Assembly (NCBI GenBank): GCA_900473175.1
Contig: UCKM01000004.1
Coordinates: forward strand, 1 to 64,000
Source of the DNA: Hyphomicrobiales bacterium
GTDB taxonomy: Bacteria; Pseudomonadota; Alphaproteobacteria; Rhizobiales; Rhizobiaceae
DNA: 64,000 nucleotides
Reading direction: 5' to 3'
In this document: piece after piece, positions 28,953 through 37,338 of the stretch
Layout of the letters: each line of letters starts with the position of its first letter
Position numbering within the stretch: position 1 is the stretch's first letter
Made by a program: the position numbers and the translations under genes
The notes under the pieces: model-generated
Seen by the model: only the letters and a program-made list of their open reading frames with translations
Told to the model about the DNA's origin: nothing
The model's database searches: none

Positions 28953-30134
28953 TTATGCAACCTGCCCGGCGACCCACCCGGATGACCAGGCCCATTGGAA
29001 ATTATAACCGCCAAGCCAACCGGTTACGTCGACAACCTCACCAATGAAATACAATCCCTTTTCGGATTTCGCTTCCATCGTTTTTTGGTCGAGCCCGTCC
29101 GTGCTGACACCGCCAAGCGTGACTTCGGCAGTCCGATAGCCTTCAGAACCGGCGGGTTTCACCTGCCAGTCGTTGACGGCTTTTTCAACGGCGAGCAACT
29201 GCTTGTCAGAGAGATCTGCAAGATGCGTGTCGACCTTGCTATTCTCCGCGATCAATTGAGCAAGCCGCTTCGGCAGCAATTCGCCGAGTGCCGTCTGAAG
29301 GGCTTGGCGGCCATTGCGGGCACGCGCCGCGCGCAGAGCGTCGAAAACCTTGGTGCCGGGAAGCATCGCCACGGAAATCGTGTCGCCCTCTCGCCAATAG
29401 GAGGATATCTGCAATATGGACGGGCCACTAAGGCCGCGATGGGTGAACAGCATGGCTTCGGCAAACTTTGTTCGGCCGTGGCCTACCACGGCATCGACTG
29501 ACACGCCCGACAGGGATTTCAATGGTGCAAGTGTGTGTTCGTCGAAAGTGAGGGGAACAAGTGCTGGGCGCGTCTCGGTGACCAACAGTCCAAACTGGCG
29601 GGCGATGTCGTAGCCGAAACCGGTCGCGCCCATCTTCGGAATGGATTTCCCACCGCAGGCAACGACCAGCGACACGCATTGGACACGCTCTCCCGCCAGA
29701 TCGACAATAAAACCATCACCGGAACGCTCGATCGACGTGACAGCCGTGTGCAGCCGCAGCTCGACCCGGGCCTTGTTCATCTCGGTCACCAGCATTTGAA
29801 TGATCTGCTTTGATGACCCGTCACAAAACAGCTGACCGAGCGTCTTTTCGTGCCAGGCAATACCATGGCGATCGACCAAACCGATGAAGTCGCGCTGGTT
29901 ATAGCGGCGCAAGGCGGAAATGCAGAAGTGCGGATTGTTGCTGATGAAGTTCTGCGGTCCGGCGTTGAGATTGGTGAAATTGCAGCGGCCGCCGCCGGAT
30001 ATGCGGATCTTTTCTCCGGGCGCATCGGCATGATCGATGATCAGCACGGAGCGGCCGCGCTTTCCCGCTTCGATCGCACACATCATGCCTGCGGCACCGG
30101 CGCCAATGATGAGTACGTCGACCTGCCTGTTCAT
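28953..30134 (-). CDS. HI0933/BaiN-type flavoprotein (NAD(P)/FAD-dependent oxidoreductase)
   Basis: This 393-residue protein has an N-terminal FAD motif, VDVLIIGAGAAGMMCAIEAG, then the HI0933-family signature SGGGRCNFTNLN near residue 55. The C-terminal flavin site is GGYNFQWAWSSG. Relatives include BaiN and other flavoproteins, and the substrate is unknown. The frame opens at 30293, but ATG 30134 overlaps the ydcF stop in the usual ATGA arrangement, which makes it the coupled start. It is the last gene of the gatC-to-flavoprotein operon. Confidence 0.88.
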   Translation of the reverse strand: MNRQVDVLIIGAGAAGMMCAIEAGKRGRSVLIIDHADAPGEKIRISGGGRCNFTNLNAGPQNFISNNPHFCISALRRYNQRDFIGLVDRHGIAWHEKTLGQLFCDGSSKQIIQMLVTEMNKARVELRLHTAVTSIERSGDGFIVDLAGERVQCVSLVVACGGKSIPKMGATGFGYDIARQFGLLVTETRPALVPLTFDEHTLAPLKSLSGVSVDAVVGHGRTKFAEAMLFTHRGLSGPSILQISSYWREGDTISVAMLPGTKVFDALRAARARNGRQALQTALGELLPKRLAQLIAENSKVDTHLADLSDKQLLAVEKAVNDWQVKPAGSEGYRTAEVTLGGVSTDGLDQKTMEAKSEKGLYFIGEVVDVTGWLGGYNFQWAWSSGWVAGQVA

Positions 30135-30928
30135 GGCGCTGGCACCAGCTGGGCAATGCGTCCCGTCAGCCGGTACACGAAGAGTCCGATCCATTCCCGC
30201 ATGGCCATGGACATGTTCTGCAACGAGTCCTGCGGATTGTCCTGCGCAATGCCAAGCGCCTCCTTGCCGGACGTGCGGTAATCCGAGGGCCACGCCACGA
30301 CATCGAAACCCGCTTGGCGAAACAAGCCCATGGCGCGCGGCATATGAAAAGCCGACGTCACGAGCAGCCAGGTTTGGCCCGGCTTGGCGTTCACCATCTG
30401 CTTGGTAAAGACAGCATTTTCATAGGTGTTGCGGGACTTGCTTTCGAGGACGAGTCGTTCGGGAGCGATACCAAGCGCGTCAAGCAATCTTGGTGCGGTT
30501 ACAGCATCGGCTTCGCCATTGAGGATAAGATCGCCTGCGCCGCCCGTGACGACAACCTTCGCTTCCGGGTAGCGCCGGGCAAGAATCGCGGCCTCGACAA
30601 ATCGATCGCCGCTGGCATTCAGTTCATAGCCGCCGCGCACTAGATTGATGCCTGCCTCAAAGCCGCCGCCGAGGACGATGATCCCGGCGATCTTTTCAGG
30701 AAGAGGAGCCGGACGCTGAAAGCGATCCTCCAGGGGGTGCAGCAAGACCGCGCCTACCGACGTCCAAGCACCGATGCCAAGGATCAGAAAAGCAGCGCCC
30801 GCAGCGACGATTGCAAGCCGCCGTCGCGACAAGACTGACGCAGCGCATGCGATGGCCGTCAGCACAATGCTCAAATTGAGCGGCTGGATAAAAAACCAGA
30901 CGATTTTGGACAAAATGAAGAACATCAA
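30131..30928 (-). CDS. YdcF/ElyC-like DUF218 membrane protein
   Basis: This 265-residue protein has two N-terminal membrane helices (IVWFFIQPLNLSIVLTAIAC, and RLAIVAAGAAFLILGIGAW) followed by a DUF218 domain: GIIVLGGGFEAG, VVVTGGAGDLIL, ESKSRNTYENA and VTSAFHMPRAMGLF. ElyC in E. coli belongs to this family and affects envelope integrity. The domain is likely periplasmic or cytoplasmic-facing depending on topology. It overlaps the downstream flavoprotein start and the upstream GNAT stop by four bases on each side. Confidence 0.88.
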   Translation of the reverse strand: MMFFILSKIVWFFIQPLNLSIVLTAIACAASVLSRRRLAIVAAGAAFLILGIGAWTSVGAVLLHPLEDRFQRPAPLPEKIAGIIVLGGGFEAGINLVRGGYELNASGDRFVEAAILARRYPEAKVVVTGGAGDLILNGEADAVTAPRLLDALGIAPERLVLESKSRNTYENAVFTKQMVNAKPGQTWLLVTSAFHMPRAMGLFRQAGFDVVAWPSDYRTSGKEALGIAQDNPQDSLQNMSMAMREWIGLFVYRLTGRIAQLVPAP

Positions 30929-31404
30929 CCCAACTCCGCGACCATCTTGACCTTGTCGATCTCGCGCTCAAGGCTGGTCGACCACTCCGGCCCCGCTTCG
31001 ACGATCACGAAGCCTTCACGCTCGTAAAGTCTTATCGCTCCCAAATTGCGGGCATGGGTACCAATGCGCGCTTTCGGATAGCCGGCGTCAGCTATCGCGG
31101 ACTTGAGAGCCCGCAGAAGCGATGAACCGATCCCCTGCCCCTGGACAGCAGGATCGACCCAAAGATCCGAGATGTAGTCATTGTCTTCATCACGCGCGCC
31201 CCAGCCGATTACCACCTCGTCAACTTCTGCGACGAGCACATGACCAAAGGAGCTAATGGCAAATTCGAGAAATGTCTTCTCGACATGCACGCGCATGCCC
31301 GGCAATTCCGGTTCGAACGAAAAGACGTTGGACGCCCAGGCGCGCGAGCCGACTGCAGCAATGGCGGCAATGTCGGCTTCGGTCGCCTGCCTGATTACCA
31401 CCAT
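30925..31404 (-). CDS. GNAT family N-acetyltransferase
   Basis: This 159-residue GNAT-fold protein has acetyl-CoA-binding motif A as [18 protein letters not shown] (about residue 90) and motif B as [19 protein letters not shown]. The acceptor is unknown. Its start lies 10 bp inside the end of gatA and its stop overlaps ydcF, so it is part of one tight operon. It is distinct from the second GNAT gene, which sits on the other side of gatA. Confidence 0.87.
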   Translation of the reverse strand: MVVIRQATEADIAAIAAVGSRAWASNVFSFEPELPGMRVHVEKTFLEFAISSFGHVLVAEVDEVVIGWGARDEDNDYISDLWVDPAVQGQGIGSSLLRALKSAIADAGYPKARIGTHARNLGAIRLYEREGFVIVEAGPEWSTSLEREIDKVKMVAELG

Positions 31405-32876
31405 TTCGGCGCGTTGAACTTTCCGGCAGCCTGCTCGATGACGTGGGCCGTCTGGAACAGCGTTTCCTCGTCGAACGGCCGTCCAATCAGCTGCAGGCCA
31501 AGCGGCAGGCCCCTCGCATCGAGACCGGCGGGAACGGCGATGCCTGGCAGTCCAGCCATGTTCACGGTTACCGTGAAGATGTCATTAAGGTACATCTTGA
31601 CCGGATCGGCTGCCATGTCCTGATCGGCGATACCGAACGCCGCGGAGGGCGTAGCAGGCGTCAGGATCGCATCGATACCGGCGTGGAAAACGTCTTCGAA
31701 ATCCTTCTTGATCAGCGTGCGCACTTTCTGCGCCTGCAGATAGTAGGCATCGTAGTAGCCTGCCGAAAGAACGTAGGTGCCAATCATGATGCGACGCTTG
31801 ACCTCCTCGCCAAATCCGGTGGCACGCGTTTTCTCATACATTTCAATGATGTCCTTGCCGGGCACGCGCAGGCCGTATCGTACGCCGTCATAGCGGGCAA
31901 GGTTGGAGGAAGCTTCCGCGGGCGCGACGATGTAGTAGGCAGGCAGGGCGTATTTCGTATGCGGCAGCGAGATATCGACGATCGACGCGCCGGCATCCTT
32001 CAGCCAGGCGATGCCCTGCTGCCAGAGCTTTTCGATGTCCTCGGGCATTCCAGCGACCCTGTACTCCTTCGGAATACCGATCTTGAGCCCGGCGAGCGGC
32101 CTGCCGATGGCGGCTTCGTAATCCGGCACAGGTACGTTGACCGAAGTCGTATCCTTCGCGTCAACCGAGGCCATCGATTTGAGCAGGATCGCAGCGTCCC
32201 GGACGTCGCGGGCGATCGGACCCGCCTGATCCAGCGACGATGCGAAAGCAACAATGCCCCAGCGCGAGCAGCGGCCATAGGTCGGCTTGATGCCGACGGT
32301 GCCCGTAAAGGCGGCGGGCTGGCGAATGGAACCGCCGGTATCGGTAGCCGTTGCGCCGGCGCAAAGCCGGGCCGCGACCGCAGCGGCAGAACCGCCTGAG
32401 GAGCCGCCGGGTACCAGATCGGCATTGGAGCCTCTGGCCCGCCACGGGTTTTTCACGGGACCATAGTAAGATTTTTCGTTTGAAGAACCCATGGCAAACT
32501 CGTCCATGTTGAGTTTGCCGAGCATGACAGCGCCGTCCGCCCACAGATTGGCGGTTACGGTGGATTCGTAGTGTGGCTTGAAGCCATCGAGAATATGCGA
32601 TGCCGCCTGCGTGTGGATCCCTTCTGTTCCGAAAAGGTCCTTGATGCCAAGCGGGATACCTTCAAGCGCGCCGGCATTGCCTGCCGCAATCCGGGTATCG
32701 GAAGCCTTTGCCATTTCCAGCGCCTTTTCCGGCGTGGTCACCACATAGGCGTTCAATGCCTCGTTTGCCTTCTCGATTGCCTGGATATAGGCACCAGTCA
32801 ACTCGGCGGCGGTGATCGCCTTGGCTTTCAACTGGTCGCGCGCCTCGGCAATGGTGAGAGCGGTCAGATCGGTCAT
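31395..32876 (-). CDS. gatA: Aspartyl/glutamyl-tRNA amidotransferase subunit A
   Basis: This 493-residue amidase is the glutaminase of the GatCAB complex, which makes Gln-tRNA-Gln (and Asn-tRNA-Asn) by transamidation of misacylated tRNA. The amidase-signature Ser-cisSer-Lys triad is visible: Lys in [13 protein letters not shown] (about residue 78), the Ser pair in [16 protein letters not shown] (about residue 155) and the nucleophile in [13 protein letters not shown] (about residue 178). gatC lies upstream with one gene between them. gatB is not in the window. Confidence 0.96.
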   Translation of the reverse strand: MTDLTALTIAEARDQLKAKAITAAELTGAYIQAIEKANEALNAYVVTTPEKALEMAKASDTRIAAGNAGALEGIPLGIKDLFGTEGIHTQAASHILDGFKPHYESTVTANLWADGAVMLGKLNMDEFAMGSSNEKSYYGPVKNPWRARGSNADLVPGGSSGGSAAAVAARLCAGATATDTGGSIRQPAAFTGTVGIKPTYGRCSRWGIVAFASSLDQAGPIARDVRDAAILLKSMASVDAKDTTSVNVPVPDYEAAIGRPLAGLKIGIPKEYRVAGMPEDIEKLWQQGIAWLKDAGASIVDISLPHTKYALPAYYIVAPAEASSNLARYDGVRYGLRVPGKDIIEMYEKTRATGFGEEVKRRIMIGTYVLSAGYYDAYYLQAQKVRTLIKKDFEDVFHAGIDAILTPATPSAAFGIADQDMAADPVKMYLNDIFTVTVNMAGLPGIAVPAGLDARGLPLGLQLIGRPFDEETLFQTAHVIEQAAGKFNAPKWW

Positions 32877-32894
32877 ATCAGAGACTAGTCCTGT

Positions 32895-33377
32895 CTATTG
32901 GGCCGGCGTCTGTGCCAGCCGCTTTTCGTAAAATGCACTATGTTCGGAATCCGGATAATCGAGTACCACGCCGCAACGGGTAAAGCCGGATCGTTCGTAG
33001 AGGCGCCACGCTGGATCAAAGCCCGGACCAACGCCGGTTTCCAGAACGAGCCGCGTTACGCCCTTCTGCTTCGCAAGCACTGTTATCGCATCGAGCAGCG
33101 CGGATCCCACGCGCTGACCACGAACGGTCGGCCGGGTAAACATGCGCTTGACCTCGCCAATGCCGTCCGCGTGCTCTTTCAGGGCACCGCAACCGACCGC
33201 GGCACCACTATCATCGCGTGCGACCAAGACAGTCGTATCATCACCTGCCATCTGTTCGACGGTCATCTTGAACTGAAATTCGATCGGCGAAAGCGGCAAC
33301 AGATGTTCATTGAGTTCAGCGACGAGCGCCCTGACATCGTCCTGCAGCGGTGTCTCAACGGCAACAGAAATGGCCAT
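32895..33377 (-). CDS. GNAT family N-acetyltransferase
   Basis: This 160-residue acetyltransferase has motif A as FTRPTVRGQRVGSALLDAI (about residue 88) followed by VLETGVGPGFDPAWRLYERSG. The pattern LVLETG-x-Y-R-x-x-GF resembles small GNATs acting on amino-acid or small amine acceptors. It is placed between gatC (8-bp gap) and gatA (18-bp gap), so it is co-transcribed with the tRNA amidotransferase genes. A functional tie to tRNA charging is only inferred from position. Confidence 0.86.
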   Translation of the reverse strand: MAISVAVETPLQDDVRALVAELNEHLLPLSPIEFQFKMTVEQMAGDDTTVLVARDDSGAAVGCGALKEHADGIGEVKRMFTRPTVRGQRVGSALLDAITVLAKQKGVTRLVLETGVGPGFDPAWRLYERSGFTRCGVVLDYPDSEHSAFYEKRLAQTPAQ

Positions 33378-33385
33378 TGCTGCCT

Positions 33386-33673
33386 CTACTCCACAACCTT
33401 CGGAACAACGAAAAAGTTCTCCTCGTGAATCGGCGCATTGGCAACGATATCCGCGGCCTTTCGGCCATCATCAACCAAATCCTCACGTTTCTTCATCGCC
33501 ATTGGCGTTACTGACGTCATCGGCTCCACGCCATCGACATTCACTTCGTTCAACTGCTCCACAAACCCGAGAATAGCATTCAACTGGCCGGTCATGCGTT
33601 CAGCATCGGCTTCGCTGACGGCAATCCGAGCGAGATGTGCGACGCGTTTGACGGTGGAGATATCGACAGACAT
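33386..33673 (-). CDS. gatC: Aspartyl/glutamyl-tRNA amidotransferase subunit C
   Basis: This 95-residue protein stabilises GatA within the GatCAB complex. It has the GatC pattern: [20 protein letters not shown], then [19 protein letters not shown], then [18 protein letters not shown]. Its start is the first of the gatC-GNAT-gatA-GNAT-ydcF-flavoprotein operon. The promoter upstream carries a 10-bp palindrome. Confidence 0.95.
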   Translation of the reverse strand: MSVDISTVKRVAHLARIAVSEADAERMTGQLNAILGFVEQLNEVNVDGVEPMTSVTPMAMKKREDLVDDGRKAADIVANAPIHEENFFVVPKVVE

Positions 33674-33707
33674 GCGGGCTTCCCAGAATTCAGGTTTTGA
33701 TCACAGA

Positions 33708-33741
33708 GCTATAGTGTCCGTTGCGACCGAGCGCAACGGAC
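33708..33741 (-). promoter_or_regulatory. gatC promoter with embedded 10-bp palindrome
   Basis: On the minus strand, TTGCGC (complement of 33731-33736) and TATAGC (complement of 33708-33713) stand 17 bp apart, a good sigma70-type promoter for gatC. A perfect 10-bp inverted repeat, GTCCGTTGCG/CGCAACGGAC (33716-33725 and 33732-33741), covers the -35 and most of the spacer. It could be a repressor operator, or a terminator hairpin for the upstream gene ending at 33762. Confidence 0.5.
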
Positions 33742-33761
33742 AAGAATCGACCAAATTGGCG

Positions 33762-35363
33762 CTATTGTTGCGGCGCCGTCTCGGTATTGTTGTCCTCTTC
33801 GTCGTCGGGCACGATGACATTGTCATCAAGTGCTGGATCGTCCAAAGCGTCATCGCTTCCAGTTCCGACAACAGGACCAGGCCCCTTCACCGGATTGCCG
33901 TTGACGTTGACCGAGCCGTCGGCATTCTGGTCGACCACCCATTGGATGTGGCCATTCGGCAATTGCGTGCCGAAATCCCTGGCAAGCTTGGCAAAGACAA
34001 CGTAGTTCTTGATTTCTGGCTCCTGCACAGACGCATTGTTCAGACGATCGAGCGCAGCATCAAAGCCAGCCATTTCCCATGTCGTGCGGCTTTGCGGCTT
34101 CATGCCAGCGAATGAAATCTCGCCCTCAACAGTGAGTTCCGTATCGGCAGTCCGTACCAGGCTCCTGTTGATGACCACCTTCGGCGGGTTGGTGACGAAC
34201 GCTGCAACAGCATTGGCTTCGAATTCATCGGAGAATGGCTTCTCTCGCTTCAAATCCATATCTGCGATTCCAGCCTTGATCACCGTATCGAGATCAATGC
34301 CAGCAATGCCGAAGCTCAATTCCACATCTGTCGGCAGGAACGGAACACTCCATTCGGGAATGGGCAGGGCCGGATATTTCAAGCCGTTCGTTCGAACAGC
34401 ATACTGGTAGCCACCGCTCTTGCTGACGCCGTCGAAATTGATTTCCTGTGCCACGTTCTTCGCGGCGAACAATCCAAGCGGTGTTTCAACGCCCAGATCT
34501 GCTAAATTGTAGGACAGCGCAATTTTGTCCCACAGCGGCAGCGCAGCCAGAAGTTTTGATTTGAGTTCCGCCTGCTCGGAGACACCCAACGTCTGCCCAT
34601 CCGGGTGCGCAACAATGAATGCCCACAGATCCAGCAGTTCAAGATTTCGCAGCCCCTTGCCTTCCGCATTGGCTCCAAGTTCACTGCTTCCAAATACAAC
34701 CTTGACCGGTTTGTCGAGGGCCAAAGGCGCAGCATCATCCGTCGTCGCCTGATCTTTGGGCGGCAACGACTTGATAGTGATTGTCTCGTTGAAATCAGCC
34801 ACCGACTGGACATTGATCAAATCGACACCGCCCGCTGCCGCTGCCGAGCCGATCATTTCGCTCCTCACCGCCCCTGTGCTGGCTTCGATATCCTGAGCAG
34901 GGCTCGTCGAATTCAGCTTGAACGATCCCCAGGTCCACGACGCCTTGGAGAAGGCACCGATCTTAGGATCGAAGATTCCATTGATATCGGCATTATCAGC
35001 GGACCAGCGAACCGATTGCGTTCCGGCAGGCGATTTCATTTCGACCGATCCGGCAGGTATCGACGCTGCTGAAACGTTCCAAGAACCATCGGCCGACGGC
35101 TTGGTCCGCAGGCTTAAATCATCGAGGTCAACCTTGAAATAATCCTGCTTGGGTAAAGACTCGAGCAGTTTCGCCATACTGAACACAATACGATAGCTGT
35201 CGCCTTCGGTTGTGATGTCGATGACCTTTTTGTCGGTCGCGGTCTTTCCAAGATATTTCGACAGGGTTTGAGCGAGAGCGCTCGCACCTTTGGCGTCTAC
35301 CGTTTGCGCGAGAGCGGGCGTCGCCGCTGCAATCAGGCAGGATGTCAGAATCACAATCCGCAT
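33762..35363 (-). CDS. Large secreted protein of unknown function
   Basis: This 533-residue protein has a clear signal peptide (MRIVILTSCLIAAATPALAQ, cleaved about residue 20). The mature part is rich in beta-strand segments (SVEMKSPAGTQSVRWSADNA, IINFDGVSKSGGYQYAVRT, LTVEGEISFAG) and ends with a disordered acidic tail (VPDDEEDNNTE). No catalytic motif was recognised. ATG 35363 was preferred to the in-frame ATG at 35375 because it starts the signal peptide. It may be an outer-membrane or periplasmic protein. I do not recognise a named family with confidence. Confidence 0.75.
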   Translation of the reverse strand: MRIVILTSCLIAAATPALAQTVDAKGASALAQTLSKYLGKTATDKKVIDITTEGDSYRIVFSMAKLLESLPKQDYFKVDLDDLSLRTKPSADGSWNVSAASIPAGSVEMKSPAGTQSVRWSADNADINGIFDPKIGAFSKASWTWGSFKLNSTSPAQDIEASTGAVRSEMIGSAAAAGGVDLINVQSVADFNETITIKSLPPKDQATTDDAAPLALDKPVKVVFGSSELGANAEGKGLRNLELLDLWAFIVAHPDGQTLGVSEQAELKSKLLAALPLWDKIALSYNLADLGVETPLGLFAAKNVAQEINFDGVSKSGGYQYAVRTNGLKYPALPIPEWSVPFLPTDVELSFGIAGIDLDTVIKAGIADMDLKREKPFSDEFEANAVAAFVTNPPKVVINRSLVRTADTELTVEGEISFAGMKPQSRTTWEMAGFDAALDRLNNASVQEPEIKNYVVFAKLARDFGTQLPNGHIQWVVDQNADGSVNVNGNPVKGPGPVVGTGSDDALDDPALDDNVIVPDDEEDNNTETAPQQ

Positions 35364-35433
35364 GGCGTGCTCCATGGCTCAAATTTCAGTGGTGATTAAA
35401 TCTGTCTTCGGACGAGGTCTTAGCAAAGCGGTG

Positions 35434-36138
35434 TCAAGCCATGAAACCTTCATTTGTCTTGGGCACAACCACCTCGCTCTCGCCCCCTTCCATCCCGGCT
35501 ACGAACTTGTCCGCGGTCTGGTCGATGATCGGAAACGAGCCATAGTGGCAGGGAATGACCTTGCTGAACTTGAAATAACGCCTTGCAGCCAATGCAGCAA
35601 CGGCACCGCCCATGGTAAATCGGTCGCCGATCGGAATTATCCCGATGTCCGGCTGATGCAATTCATTGATAAGGGCCATATCGGAGAAGATGTCCGTATC
35701 ACCCATATGATAAAGCGTCGGTTCGTCGTCAAAATGCAGCACAACGCCATTAGCGTTGCCCAGCGAATGGGACACCCCGTCGGTCGTCATGTGGGCGGAC
35801 GAGTGCAGCGCGTTTACATAGGTCACGGTGAAACCGTCATAAGTAACCGTGCCGCCGGTATTGGTGGGGTCGACGCGGGCGACACCGCGGGAAGCAAGCC
35901 AGGTCACTAGATCGGCATTGCCGGTGACAAGCGCCCCGGTATCCTTCGAAAGCTCGATCGTATCGCCGACATGATCGCCGTGCCCGTGCGTAAGAACGAT
36001 ATGATCCACACCCTTCGCTGCTTCCTTGATGTCGACGCCCTTCGCACCGGGATTTCCTTTCAGGAAAGGATCGATCAGGATGGTGTTCTTCGCCGACTCG
36101 ATGCGGAACGCCGAATGGCCGAGCCAGGTAATTTTCAT
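35434..36138 (-). CDS. Metallo-hydrolase of the UPF0173 / beta-lactamase-fold family
   Basis: This 234-residue protein is a metallo-beta-lactamase-fold hydrolase with the zinc motif [16 protein letters not shown] near residue 50 and a second His in HYGSFPIID near the C-terminus. The N-terminus [15 protein letters not shown] is characteristic of the UPF0173 group. Its substrate is unknown. It is transcribed from the same strand as the secreted gene, with a 70-bp gap, and diverges from ruvX. Confidence 0.88.
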   Translation of the reverse strand: MKITWLGHSAFRIESAKNTILIDPFLKGNPGAKGVDIKEAAKGVDHIVLTHGHGDHVGDTIELSKDTGALVTGNADLVTWLASRGVARVDPTNTGGTVTYDGFTVTYVNALHSSAHMTTDGVSHSLGNANGVVLHFDDEPTLYHMGDTDIFSDMALINELHQPDIGIIPIGDRFTMGGAVAALAARRYFKFSKVIPCHYGSFPIIDQTADKFVAGMEGGESEVVVPKTNEGFMA

Positions 36139-36221
36139 ATCCTTGTTCCTTCTCTTGATACGTATGCTCGCAAAGTGGGCTTGAAACGGTTATGTGAAAT
36201 AAAGCGACCTAACCACCCCTA

Positions 36222-36746
36222 TTGCAAGTGCAGGATGCAATCAAATTGACGGTACTCGCGATTGAACAGTTGGAATCGCATGTTGCGGACGGCAAGACCT
36301 TGGCCGGTCTTGACCTCGGTACGAAAACGATCGGGATCGCCATTTCCGACCGCGGCTTTTCCTTTGCCAACCCCCGCGCGGTGTTGCGCCGGAGCAAGTT
36401 CACGCACGACGCGCAAGATCTCCTGAAAGCGCTGAGCACCGACAATGTCGGCGCCATCATTATTGGATTGCCGGTCAATATGGATGGCAGCGAGGGTCCC
36501 CGTGCGCAGGCAACGCGCGCCTTTGTCCGCAACATGGAAAAGTTGACGGATCTACCATTCGTATTCTGGGATGAACGCCTGTCGACGGTTGCGGCGGAAC
36601 GCGCGCTGATCGGCATGGATGTATCGCGGCAGAAGCGAGCCGAGCGTATCGATTCAGCTGCGGCCGCTTTCATCCTGCAAGGCGCGTTGGATCGCCTGCA
36701 AGGACTGCGTCAGGACGCCGATACCGAGGGCAAGTCCTTCACATAA
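36222..36746 (+). CDS. ruvX: Holliday junction resolvase-like protein (YqgF/RuvX)
   Basis: This 174-residue RNase H-fold protein has catalytic Asp in [17 protein letters not shown], then [15 protein letters not shown], then [13 protein letters not shown]. YqgF is essential in several bacteria and has been linked to 16S rRNA 5'-end maturation. No ATG precedes the conserved start; candidates are TTG 36222, GTG 36228 and TTG 36246, the last with AGGA upstream. The start is therefore uncertain by up to eight residues. Its 3' end overlaps the convergent DUF6105 gene by 37 bp. Confidence 0.88.
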   Translation: MQVQDAIKLTVLAIEQLESHVADGKTLAGLDLGTKTIGIAISDRGFSFANPRAVLRRSKFTHDAQDLLKALSTDNVGAIIIGLPVNMDGSEGPRAQATRAFVRNMEKLTDLPFVFWDERLSTVAAERALIGMDVSRQKRAERIDSAAAAFILQGALDRLQGLRQDADTEGKSFT

Positions 36747-37036
36747 GCAGCGGCACGCTGTGCGCGCCAGGCCTTGGCGTAGGCAATGATCTGCTTGCGC
36801 CGGCGGAAGGCAATGAGACACAGCACCAAGCCCGTATCGACGATGCAAGCTCGCGCAACTAGGGGTGGAATGCTCTCCGGCGCGATGCCAAGCATATTGC
36901 CATAAATCTGGAACACCAGGTCATGCATGTCCCGGCTGAAGAAATACATGCCCATGCTCAGGTCGTAATAGGAAAGAAAATACCATCCCCACAAGAAGCC
37001 CAGCGGTCCCGCCCAGAAAATCAGGAAGCTGCGCAT
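36710..37036 (-). CDS. DUF6105 family membrane protein
   Basis: This 108-residue protein begins with a hydrophobic segment ([20 protein letters not shown]), then a conserved [16 protein letters not shown] and a second hydrophobic segment ([20 protein letters not shown]). This matches the DUF6105 layout I recall for Rhizobiales, with two helices and a basic end. Function is unknown. The 3' end overlaps ruvX by 37 bp, tail to tail. Confidence 0.72.
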   Translation of the reverse strand: MRSFLIFWAGPLGFLWGWYFLSYYDLSMGMYFFSRDMHDLVFQIYGNMLGIAPESIPPLVARACIVDTGLVLCLIAFRRRKQIIAYAKAWRAQRAAAYVKDLPSVSAS

Positions 37037-37338
37037 TCAATTTCTCCTCATCGGGGCTGACCTAATCATTTAGTCGTAACCCTGCGTTTTTGCAGTGCAT
37101 TTTCCAGTGACAGTGTTATCGTTTAAGAAAGTAACCGCAACGTAAACCGTTTGTTAAGGTTAATTTACAAAAATTTAATTCAAATTGAACCTATTAGCGA
37201 GCCCCCATGGGTCTCGCCGATGAATTTTTGCGGTTTCTCTCGATAGATTTTTGGCAAACTGGACGAAAATGGACGTTTGCACGCACTGCGTGCACTACGG
37301 GCCGATCAGATTTCTACGATCCGAGGCTTTCAGTCGAA
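37037..37338. other. Intergenic stretch between DUF6105 and aidB genes
   Basis: About 300 bp without a supported gene. The first half is AT-rich and includes GTTAAGGTTAATTTAC near 37150, partly like a CtrA half-site. A hairpin TGCACGC (37278-37284)/GCGTGCA (37288-37294) lies 45 bp after the aidB stop on the minus strand and may end its transcript, although no T-run follows. Confidence 0.45.
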
